From Labilithrix luteola (GTDB lineage Bacteria; Myxococcota_A; Polyangia; Polyangiales; Polyangiaceae): a DNA stretch of 9,281 nucleotides. Position numbers and translations under genes: made by a program. The stretch lies in assembly GCA_026225435.1 (NCBI GenBank), contig JAMFST010000851.1, forward strand, positions 1-9,281, given 5' to 3'. Under the pieces are notes generated by a model. The model saw only the letters and a program-made list of their open reading frames with translations, was not told the origin of the DNA and searched no databases. Of this stretch, positions 1-6,021 are shown piece by piece (within the stretch, counting starts at the first letter, position 1; the number at the start of each line of letters is the position of its first letter).

Positions 1-607
1 CCACCTGGGTCTCGCTGGCGGCCCCGGTGAACGGATAGGGGATCCGCCGCAGCGTGGAGGAGAGCTCCTGGTTCGAGACGCCGGCGACGAACACGTCTCC
101 GGCGTGAAACTTCAGATCCACGATCGTCATCGATCGGATCGGCGTGCGCGCCTTCTCGTCGAACACCGCCGCGGGTGGCATCGGGAAAAACCCGGCCCGC
201 GACTTGAACGTCTTGTCCTCGTCGGGAACGTCGGACAGCCGGTGCACCGTCACCTTCGACGAGGAGAGGTCGAAGAGGTGCACCTCGCCGGCAAGCGAGA
301 CGCTCACGAGCGCGGGCTCCAGGCGATCGCCCTTGCGAACGCCGACGGACAGGTACGGCTCGCGCGTCACCGGGTGGACGGCCATCCCGTTCATCACCAG
401 GCTCTTCGCCGTCACGCCCAGCGCGGCGGCGATCCTCTCGTCGATCGACTCGAAGAGGAAGGGATCCAGCGACGCTGGAGCCTGACCGCGCTCCGTCTCG
501 AAGGCGAAGACGGCTCCGAGCTTGTTGTCGCCCAGGAAGAGGACCCCGTCGGGGCTGAAGGTCAGAGCGCCCGCCGATTGCGGTATCACGTTGGCAGCAG
601 TGTTCAT
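1..607 (-). CDS. Beta-propeller-like protein of unknown function, N-terminal part (C-terminus beyond left edge)
   Basis: Read on the reverse strand, an uninterrupted frame runs from an ATG at 607 to the left edge, giving 202 residues without a stop. It opens MNTAANVIPQSAGALTFSPD and continues with VLFLGDNK and GAVFAFET. A later stretch reads LVSVSLAGEVHLFDLSSSKV. 'SPDG-vlF-GD' and the alternating hydrophobic strands resemble blades of WD40/NHL/YncE-like propellers, but the assignment is by appearance only. No signal peptide is visible from this start. The frame stays open upstream through a GTG at 670 and an ATG at 715, so a longer N-terminus overlapping the LysR start is possible. I prefer 607 because it leaves a normal divergent gap. 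The only upstream purine stretch is a weak GGGA. The function is unknown. Its head-to-head position with the LysR gene makes it a possible target of that regulator. Confidence 0.7.
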   Translation of the reverse strand, partial: MNTAANVIPQSAGALTFSPDGVLFLGDNKLGAVFAFETERGQAPASLDPFLFESIDERIAAALGVTAKSLVMNGMAVHPVTREPYLSVGVRKGDRLEPALVSVSLAGEVHLFDLSSSKVTVHRLSDVPDEDKTFKSRAGFFPMPPAAVFDEKARTPIRSMTIVDLKFHAGDVFVAGVSNQELSSTLRRIPYPFTGAASETQV

Positions 608-707
608 GTTGGTGAGTCCCAACGTGCGGCCGACCCTGCGCGCTGAGTAGGCGCGACCGCCGATGAACACTTTTGCGCCGAGCGTACGAATCGGGCAAGG
701 TCGGCAT
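608..707. promoter_or_regulatory. Divergent intergenic region between the propeller gene and the LysR gene
   Basis: This 100-bp gap lies between two divergently oriented starts and must contain, or overlap, both promoters. LysR-type regulators classically bind such gaps to control themselves and the divergent neighbour. A short dyad is visible at 639-655: CGCGC, a 7-nt spacer, then GCGCG. It does not fit the canonical T-N11-A LysR box, and such dyads arise often by chance at this GC content. A relatively AT-rich patch lies around 663-680. I could not assign convincing -35/-10 hexamers on either strand. Confidence 0.45.
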
Positions 708-1598
708 ATGGACATCTTCGACGCGATGGCGACGTTCACCCGCGTCGTGGAGTCCGGTGGTCTGTCGGCGGCGGCGAAGCAGCTCCGCGTCTCGTCGGCG
801 GCCGTGAGCCGACGGATCGCAGCGCTCGAAGCAGAGCTAGGAACCCAGCTCCTCGCCCGAACGACGCGGCGGATGGTCATCACGCCCGCGGGGCTCCGCT
901 ACTACGAGCGCTGCGTGCGCATCCTGCGAGATGTCACCGACGCGCACTCGATGAGCCTCGGCGATGCCAGGCAGGGCATCTTGCAGGTGAGCGCGCCGGT
1001 CACGTTTGGAATGGCGCGCGTCGTCCCCCACATGGGGTCTCTCATGGCCAAGCACCCCGGGCTACGCGTGGGACTTCGCCTGGAGGACCGCCTGGTCGAT
1101 CTGGTCGTCGACGGAGTCGACCTGGCCATCCGCGTGGGCGCCGCTCTCCCCGACACGGGGGACATCGTCGGGCACAAGCTCTGCTCGCTCCGCCGCATCC
1201 TGGTCGCGTCGCCCAGGTACCTGAAACGGCGGGGCACACCCGCCACCGTCGAAGCGCTCGCGAAGCACGACGCACTGACGCACGAGTTCGGCGACGTGGG
1301 CGATACGTTCGTCCTCGTGAGCGACCGCCGTGAGGTTCGCGTGCGCTTGCACGCCGTCTTCCGGACCAACGCTCTGCACGCGCTCCGCGATCTCGCGCTC
1401 CTCGGCACCGGTCTGGCGCTCCTGCCGGACTGGTTCGTGGGCGACGATCTCGCGAGCGGCAACCTTCGAGTCCTCCTCCCCGAGTGGACGACCCCGACCG
1501 TCGTTGCCAGTGCGATCCACAGGGTCGAGCAGCGAGGTGCCCCGCCGATCCGAGCCTTCGTCGACCACCTTCGCGCCGCGTACCGCTCTCCGACGTGA
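708..1598 (+). CDS. LysR-family transcriptional regulator (CrgA/DmlR-like)
   Basis: The protein has 296 residues, a normal length for LysR regulators. The N-terminal winged HTH (about 1-60) is textbook: MDIFDAMATFTRVVESGGLS, then SAAAKQLRVSSAAVSRRIAALEAE across 20-43, then GTQLLARTTRRMVITPAG at 45-62. A linker helix follows. From about 90 to 290 is the periplasmic-binding-protein-like effector domain, with landmarks ILQVSAPVTFG (91-101), DLAIRVG (138-144), and LLGTGLALLPDWFV (231-244). The pattern resembles the CrgA/DmlR branch, whose effectors are small organic molecules. The effector here cannot be told. An in-frame ATG at 663 would add 15 residues unlike the family. I chose 708 because MDIFDAM is the usual LysR opening and a CAAGG lies about 8-12 nt upstream. 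It is divergent from the gene at 1-607, which it may control together with itself. Confidence 0.93.
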   Translation: MDIFDAMATFTRVVESGGLSAAAKQLRVSSAAVSRRIAALEAELGTQLLARTTRRMVITPAGLRYYERCVRILRDVTDAHSMSLGDARQGILQVSAPVTFGMARVVPHMGSLMAKHPGLRVGLRLEDRLVDLVVDGVDLAIRVGAALPDTGDIVGHKLCSLRRILVASPRYLKRRGTPATVEALAKHDALTHEFGDVGDTFVLVSDRREVRVRLHAVFRTNALHALRDLALLGTGLALLPDWFVGDDLASGNLRVLLPEWTTPTVVASAIHRVEQRGAPPIRAFVDHLRAAYRSPT

Positions 1599-1606
1599 TC
1601 TGACGC

Positions 1607-1638
1607 TGTCCCGGGACACGTCGGATCCGTCCCGGACA
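1607..1638. promoter_or_regulatory. Inverted/direct repeat between the LysR gene and comM (operator or terminator)
   Basis: A perfect 12-bp palindrome TGTCCCGGGACA sits at 1607-1618. A near copy, GTCCCGGACAC, lies at 1629-1639, against GTCCCGGGACAC at 1608-1619; the copies are offset by 21 bp, about two helical turns. The two parts can also pair as one hairpin: TGT plus CCGGGAC (1607-1609, 1611-1617, with C1610 bulged) against GTCCCGGACA (1629-1638), around an 11-nt loop. No T-tract follows, so an intrinsic terminator for the LysR gene would be atypical. The 21-bp phasing and position some 70-100 bp ahead of comM fit a pair of repressor sites equally well. The sequence is direct observation; the role is inference. 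Confidence 0.45.
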
Positions 1639-1709
1639 CCTGCGCGACCCGCGCTCTGCCGCATTCCTCCGCTTCGCCACGCCGGCACGCCCTTCGCTCA
1701 GGGCCCGGC

Positions 1710-3251
1710 ATGCTCGCTCATGCGCTCGGCGCAACGTTGCTCGGTCTCGATGCCCACCCGGTTCGCGTGGAGGTCGACGCGTCGCGCGGTGTCCCCTCCT
1801 TCGAGCTCGTGGGGCTGGCCGAGGTGAGCGTCCGCGAGAGCCGCGTGCGGGTGAAGAGCGCCCTGGCGCACGTGGGGGTCGATCTCTCGGAGTACCGCCT
1901 GGTGGTCAACCTCGCGCCCGCCGATCTGCGGAAGAGCGGCAGCGGCTTCGACGTGGCCATCGCCGTCGCCACGCTGGCGTGCCTCGGCGTCATCCCCAGC
2001 GAGCCGATCGACGGCGTCCTCTTCCTCGGCGAGCTGTCGCTCAGCGGCGACATCCACTCGGTCCGCGGCGCGCTCCCCAAGGTGCTCGGCGCGCGCCAGC
2101 GGGGCATCACCCGCGCCGTCGTTCCCCGGCGCAACGGGACGGAGGCCGCGCTCGTCAGCGGGGTCGACGTACGGGTCGTCTCCTCGCTCGGTGAGCTGGT
2201 GGCGAGCATCCGCGGCGAGCACAAGCTGGCGCAAGCGACCGTCCCCGAGCGCCCCTTGCCGGCCCACTACGACGACGACCTCATCGAGGTGCGCGGTCAG
2301 TCCGCGGCGCGACGCGCGCTCGAGATCGCCGCCGCCGGTGGTCACAACCTGCTGATGATCGGGCCGCCCGGCTCGGGCAAGACGATGCTCGCCCGCCGCC
2401 TCCCCGGCATCATGCCGCCGCTCACGCAGGAGGAGGCGCTCGAGGTCACGGCCATCCACAGCATCGCCGGCCTCCTGTCCAAGTCTCCAGCCGACGTGCG
2501 CGCGCGCCCGTTCCGCTCGCCGCACCACACGCTGAGCGAGGTGGGGATGGTCGGCGGAGGCGAGGGCCTGCGCCCCGGCGAGGTGAGCCTGGCGCATCAC
2601 GGCGCGCTCTTCCTCGACGAGCTGGCCGAGTTCCGTCGCCCCGCGCTCGAGGCGCTGCGCCAGCCGCTCGAGGACGGCACCGTCAGCATCTCGCGCGCGC
2701 ACGGCAAGGTGACCTTCCCCGCGCGCCCGCTGGTCGTCGCCGCGACCAACCCGTGCGCCTGCGGCTACCTCGGCGATGGCTCCGATCGCTGCGGCTGCAC
2801 CCGCGACCGCATCCAGAAGTACCGCGCACGTCTCAGCGGCCCGCTGCTCGACCGCCTCGACGTCCACGTCGTCTTGCCGCCGGTGCGGGTGGGGGAGCTG
2901 CAGGCCGATGTCCGCGGTGAATCGTCCGCCGCCGTCGCCGTCCGCGTGGCCGAAGCTCGTGCCATCCAGCGATCCCGCTTCGAAGCGCGCGAGACCAGCG
3001 CCCCCACCAACGGCGCGCTCGCCATGCGCGACCTCAAGCACATCGCCGCGCTGTGCGACCGCAGCAGCCGCCTGCTGGCCACGGCGGTCGAGCGGCTCGC
3101 GCTCTCGGCCCGCGCCTACGGCAAGGTCCTCCGCGTCGCCCGCACCCTCGCCGACCTCGAAGGGCAGACCGCCGTCGCCGCGCACCACGTGGCCGAGGCC
3201 ATCGGCGCGCGCGTCCTCGACCGCCGCCCCACCACCTTGCACGCCGCCTGA
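1710..3251 (+). CDS. comM: YifB/ComM-family Mg-chelatase-like AAA+ ATPase (branch-migration helicase)
   Basis: The 513 residues match the usual length of about 500-510. The order is typical: an N-terminal ChlI/Lon-protease-like fold (about 1-170), with [20 protein letters not shown] at 30-49 and [14 protein letters not shown] at 74-87. Then comes a Mg-chelatase-type AAA+ core (about 190-395) and a helical C-terminal domain (about 400-510). Visible motifs are Walker A GPPGSGKT (218-225), Walker B FLDE (301-304), sensor-1 ATN (345-347), a cysteine cluster at C349/C351/C361/C363, and GPLLDRLD (377-384). The Lon-like domain lacks an obvious catalytic Ser-Lys dyad, as in the family. In naturally transformable bacteria ComM is a hexameric helicase that drives branch migration of RecA-made D-loops; in others the role is less clear. 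It lies 88 bp ahead of recA on the same strand, supporting a recombination role. The ATG at 1710 begins the conserved [13 protein letters not shown]; no strong ribosome binding site precedes it. Confidence 0.95.
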   Translation: MLAHALGATLLGLDAHPVRVEVDASRGVPSFELVGLAEVSVRESRVRVKSALAHVGVDLSEYRLVVNLAPADLRKSGSGFDVAIAVATLACLGVIPSEPIDGVLFLGELSLSGDIHSVRGALPKVLGARQRGITRAVVPRRNGTEAALVSGVDVRVVSSLGELVASIRGEHKLAQATVPERPLPAHYDDDLIEVRGQSAARRALEIAAAGGHNLLMIGPPGSGKTMLARRLPGIMPPLTQEEALEVTAIHSIAGLLSKSPADVRARPFRSPHHTLSEVGMVGGGEGLRPGEVSLAHHGALFLDELAEFRRPALEALRQPLEDGTVSISRAHGKVTFPARPLVVAATNPCACGYLGDGSDRCGCTRDRIQKYRARLSGPLLDRLDVHVVLPPVRVGELQADVRGESSAAVAVRVAEARAIQRSRFEARETSAPTNGALAMRDLKHIAALCDRSSRLLATAVERLALSARAYGKVLRVARTLADLEGQTAVAAHHVAEAIGARVLDRRPTTLHAA

Positions 3252-3339
3252 AGAGGCGCGCGTTCCAAGTCCCGTCGCGGCGTGCGCCTCGTCGCGCGCG
3301 GGATCCATCCGTCCACAGGCGAAGAAAGTACATTCGATC

Positions 3340-4368
3340 ATGCTGCAAGAGACCACTGCGGAGAAGATGCGTACGCTCAAGGGGGTGCTGTCGTCCCTGG
3401 AGAAGCAGTTCGGCAAGGGGGCGATCATGACGCTGGGAGACGACATCGACGTGGAGCCGATCGGCACCATCCGCACCGGCTCGCTCACCCTCGACTTGGC
3501 CACCGGCATCGGCGGCTACCCGCGCGGCCGCGTGGTCGAGATCTACGGCCCGGAGTCCTCGGGCAAGACGACGCTGGCGCTGCACGCCATCGCCGAGGCG
3601 CAGCGCTCGGGCGGCATCTGCGCCTTCATCGACGCCGAGCACGCGCTCGATCTCGCCTACGCCCGCACCATCGGCGTCGAGACGGACAAGCTGCTCATCT
3701 CCCAGCCGGACACCGGCGAGCAGGCGCTCGACATCGCCGAGAGCCTGGTGCGCAGCGGCGCCGTCGACCTGATCATCGTCGACTCGGTCGCGGCGCTCAC
3801 GCCGAAGGCGGAGCTCGAAGGGGACATGGGCGACAGCCACATGGGCCTGCAGGCGCGCCTCATGAGCCAGGCGCTGCGCAAGCTCACCGCCGTCGCCCAC
3901 CGCACCGAGACGTGCATCGTCTTCCTCAACCAGCTGCGCATGAAGATCGGCGTGACCTTCGGCTCGCCGGAGACGACCACGGGCGGGAACGCGTTGAAGT
4001 ACTACGCCAGCATGCGGCTCGACGTTCGCCGCATCGGCCAGGTGAAGGTCGGTGACGAGCCGGTCGGCGGGCGCACGCGGGTCAAGATCGCGAAGAACAA
4101 ATGTGCACCGCCGTTCGCGGAAGCGGAGTTCGAGATCCGCTGGGGCAGCGGCGTGGACCTGGCATCGGAGCTCATCGATCTAGGCGTGTCCCGCGGCCTC
4201 GTCGACAAGAGCGGCAACCACCTGTCGTTCGCCGGCACCGCGCTCGGCAACGGGCGGGAGCGCTCGCGCGAGACGCTCGGGTCGAACCTCGAGCTCCAGT
4301 CGACGCTGAAGGCGGCCATCGTCGCCGCCGGGCCGATCAAGCCCGGCCGCCACCGCGACGCGGACTGA
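3340..4368 (+). CDS. recA: Recombinase RecA (diverged form, no acidic C-terminal tail)
   Basis: RecA forms ATP-dependent filaments on single-stranded DNA, catalyses strand exchange and triggers LexA cleavage. This protein has 342 residues against 353 in E. coli. Visible landmarks are QFGKGAIM (23-30), Walker A GPESSGKT (70-77), catalytic E100 in DAEHALD, Walker B LIIVD (144-148), loop L1 [14 protein letters not shown] (160-173), and loop L2 around [20 protein letters not shown] (200-219). The core is well conserved, but the C-terminal third is not. The usual GAWYSY is SGNHLSF, and the acidic tail is replaced by a short basic/neutral end (PGRHRDAD). L2 has T206 and S209 where E. coli has Met and Asn. 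The ATG at 3340 gives the normal RecA N-terminus and follows a GAAGAAAG purine stretch about 11-18 nt upstream, rather far for a Shine-Dalgarno. Some myxobacteria carry two recA genes, so this could be one of a pair. Reading-frame openness far upstream is a GC artefact. Confidence 0.95.
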   Translation: MLQETTAEKMRTLKGVLSSLEKQFGKGAIMTLGDDIDVEPIGTIRTGSLTLDLATGIGGYPRGRVVEIYGPESSGKTTLALHAIAEAQRSGGICAFIDAEHALDLAYARTIGVETDKLLISQPDTGEQALDIAESLVRSGAVDLIIVDSVAALTPKAELEGDMGDSHMGLQARLMSQALRKLTAVAHRTETCIVFLNQLRMKIGVTFGSPETTTGGNALKYYASMRLDVRRIGQVKVGDEPVGGRTRVKIAKNKCAPPFAEAEFEIRWGSGVDLASELIDLGVSRGLVDKSGNHLSFAGTALGNGRERSRETLGSNLELQSTLKAAIVAAGPIKPGRHRDAD

Positions 4369-4370
4369 GC

Positions 4371-4391
4371 CGGGAGCGAGCTCGGCTCCCG
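4371..4391 (+). terminator. Hairpin just after the recA stop codon
   Basis: CGGGAGC (4371-4377) pairs with GCTCCCG (4385-4391) around the 7-nt loop GAGCTCG, itself nearly palindromic. It starts 3 nt after the recA stop. The stem is strong and GC-rich but no T-run follows. It may be an atypical terminator or a 3'-end stabilising structure. Confidence 0.5.
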
Positions 4392-4396
4392 CACTG

Positions 4397-4429
4397 GCGC
4401 TCGCTGCGGGCGGGTCCCGCCGCGAGCGC
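4397..4429 (+). terminator. Second, longer hairpin downstream of recA
   Basis: GCGCTCGC (4397-4404) pairs perfectly with GCGAGCGC (4422-4429). Nested inside, GGCGGG (4409-4414) faces CCCGCC (4416-4421) across one base, leaving TGCG (4405-4408) as an asymmetric bulge. There is no T-tract. It lies 5 nt after the first hairpin and probably belongs to the same end-of-transcript structure for recA. Confidence 0.5.
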
Positions 4430-4490
4430 AGGTGTTCAGGAATCGCCAGTGGCTGTCTGGGGATGGAGCCTACGCGCGCCTTCCGCTAGG

Positions 4491-5990
4491 ATGACGAGAG
4501 TGGCTCGACGTCCCCTGACTCCCCCTCCGCGGTCGATGCGCCCCGTGGAAGGGCAGGTGACGGTCCGGCCGCCTCCGCCCGCTTCCGGGCCCCCGGGCCC
4601 GAGCAGCTCGCGGCGCGGCTCCGAGGATCTGGGGACGTCCATGATGCGGGCGCTCTCGGACACCGTGGCGCTCCCGCGGCTGACGCTCACCGTGGAGCGC
4701 GAGAACGGCGTCGTCGCCCACCGCGCCCTGGTGCACGACGGCGAGACCTGCCGCATCGGGACCCACGCCTCGAACGATCTGGTGCTCGGCGACCCCTCGG
4801 TGTCGCGCTTCCATTGCCGCCTGGTGCTGGAGGAAGGCGCCTGGCGGGTGAAGGACACCGGCTCGCTCAACGGCACCCGCATCGACGGCATCACCCTGCG
4901 CGACGCGGATCTGCCGGCCGAGAGCGTGCTCCGCGTCGGCGATTCGGCGGTGCGCGTGCGCACGACGGACAGCGACGACGAGGCGCATCAGCTCGTCACC
5001 CTGGTGCCGAGCTTCGGCGCGATCGTCGGAACGAGCCTGCCGATGCGCAAGCTGTTCGCCACCCTCGACAAGATCTCCCAGAGCGAGATCAACGTGCTCA
5101 TCCAGGGGGAGAGCGGCACCGGCAAGGAGCTGGTGGCGACCGAGATCGTCAACCGCGGGCTGCGCGCGGACAAGCCGTTCGTCATCGTCGACTGCGGCGC
5201 CATCTCGCCCGCGCTGGTGGAGAGCGAGCTGTTCGGGCACGTGCGCGGCGCCTTCACCGGCGCGGATCGCGAGCGCATCGGCGCCTTCGAGGCGGCCGAC
5301 GGCGGCACGGTGTTCCTCGACGAGATCGGCGAGCTACCCCTCGAGCTGCAGCCCAAGCTCCTGCGCGCGCTCGAGGCGCGGGAGATCCGCCGTGTCGGCG
5401 AGGTGAAGGCGCGCAAGGTGAACGTGCGGGTCATCAGCGCCACCAACCGCGAGCTCGAACGCGAGGTGAACCGCGGTCGCTTCCGCGAGGACCTCTACTT
5501 CCGCATCGCCGTCCTCGGCGTGCGCGTCCCTTCGCTGCGCGAGCGCGGCGACGATCTGTTGCTGCTGGTCCGCTCGTTCCTCGCCAACCTCGGTGTGCCG
5601 GAGGAAGAGCGGCTCTTCCCGGCCGAGGTCATCGCCGAGATGCGCCTGCACGACTGGCCGGGGAACGTGCGCGAGCTGCGCAACTACGTCGAGCGCAGCG
5701 TCGTCCTCCAGTCGGCCAGCCCGGCGAGCGGCGACGAGCTCGGGCCGGCGTCGCTCTCCCCGTCCAACGCGCCGCCCCCCATCGACGTGAACATCCCCTA
5801 CCGGCTCGCCAAGGACGCCGCCGTCGACACCTTCGAGCGCGCCTACCTGGCCGCGCTGCTCGAGCACGCCGCCGGCAACATGAGCCGCGCGGCGCGCACC
5901 GCCGGGATGGACCGCATGTACCTCCACCGCCTGGTACAAAAGCACAACCTGCGCGGCGGAAGTAGCAGCGGCAACAGCGGGCCGCTCTGA
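4491..5990 (+). CDS. Sigma-54-dependent transcriptional activator with N-terminal FHA domain
   Basis: From the ATG at 4491 the product has 499 residues. After a Pro/Ser-rich leader (about 1-50) comes a FHA phosphothreonine-binding domain (about 62-158): CRIG (87-90), SND (94-96), SVSRFH (103-108), GSLNGT (124-129). The sigma-54 AAA+ domain (about 175-405) has Walker A GESGTGKE (206-213), an intact GAFTGA loop (253-258), Walker B VFLDE (274-278) and GNVRELRN (391-398). A Fis-type HTH closes the protein (about 450-487). There is no receiver domain, so the signal is probably phosphorylation by a Ser/Thr kinase read by the FHA domain, a design common in myxobacteria. It should drive RNA polymerase-sigma54 at -24/-12 promoters; its targets are not evident. 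The start is uncertain: 4491 has only an AGG abutting it, while the ATG at 4641 has GGGGA 5 nt upstream and would give 449 residues with the FHA domain intact. Confidence 0.93.
   Translation: MTRVARRPLTPPPRSMRPVEGQVTVRPPPPASGPPGPSSSRRGSEDLGTSMMRALSDTVALPRLTLTVERENGVVAHRALVHDGETCRIGTHASNDLVLGDPSVSRFHCRLVLEEGAWRVKDTGSLNGTRIDGITLRDADLPAESVLRVGDSAVRVRTTDSDDEAHQLVTLVPSFGAIVGTSLPMRKLFATLDKISQSEINVLIQGESGTGKELVATEIVNRGLRADKPFVIVDCGAISPALVESELFGHVRGAFTGADRERIGAFEAADGGTVFLDEIGELPLELQPKLLRALEAREIRRVGEVKARKVNVRVISATNRELEREVNRGRFREDLYFRIAVLGVRVPSLRERGDDLLLLVRSFLANLGVPEEERLFPAEVIAEMRLHDWPGNVRELRNYVERSVVLQSASPASGDELGPASLSPSNAPPPIDVNIPYRLAKDAAVDTFERAYLAALLEHAAGNMSRAARTAGMDRMYLHRLVQKHNLRGGSSSGNSGPL
4631..4635 (+). 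promoter_or_regulatory. Possible ribosome binding site for the internal start at 4641
   Basis: GGGGA lies 5 nt before ATG-ATG at 4641. It is the best Shine-Dalgarno-like sequence ahead of the FHA-activator's conserved region and supports the shorter start, although the frame from 4491 also has coding-like third positions. Confidence 0.35.
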
Positions 5991-5995
5991 AGCGA

Positions 5996-6013
5996 CCGCT
6001 TGCTCTCGAGCGG
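5996..6013. terminator. Hairpin in the convergent gap between the FHA-activator and flippase genes
   Basis: CCGCT (5996-6000) pairs with AGCGG (6009-6013) around an 8-nt loop, in the 31-bp gap between two convergent stop codons (5990 and 6022). It is followed by GTTTGCTTC, only slightly T-rich. Its position suggests a shared bidirectional terminator; the stem is short. Confidence 0.4.
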
Positions 6014-6021
6014 CGTTTGCT

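Noticed and set aside
104..646. A 180-residue open frame on the plus strand at the left end
   Set aside because: It is antisense to the partial propeller-like gene, which has far more protein-like composition, and it has no recognisable motif.
639..655. CGCGC-N7-GCGCG dyad as the LysR operator
   Set aside because: It does not fit T-N11-A, and arms made only of G and C are expected often by chance here. It is noted under the intergenic region but not claimed as an operator.
2776..3339. N-terminal extension of recA by 188 residues overlapping comM
   Set aside because: The translation is low-complexity Pro/Ser/Ala/Arg, and it reads the comM gene in another frame. The ATG at 3340 gives the normal RecA N-terminus.
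3252..3339. SOS (LexA) box upstream of recA
   Set aside because: I looked for CTGT-N8-ACAG, GAAC-N4-GTTC and GTTC-N7-GTTC and saw none. A lineage-specific box cannot be excluded.
1698..3509. A 603-residue open frame on the minus strand across comM and the start of recA
   Set aside because: It is antisense to the clear ComM and RecA proteins, has Ala/Arg/Gly-rich composition without motifs, and arises because stop codons are rare in antisense frames at this GC content.
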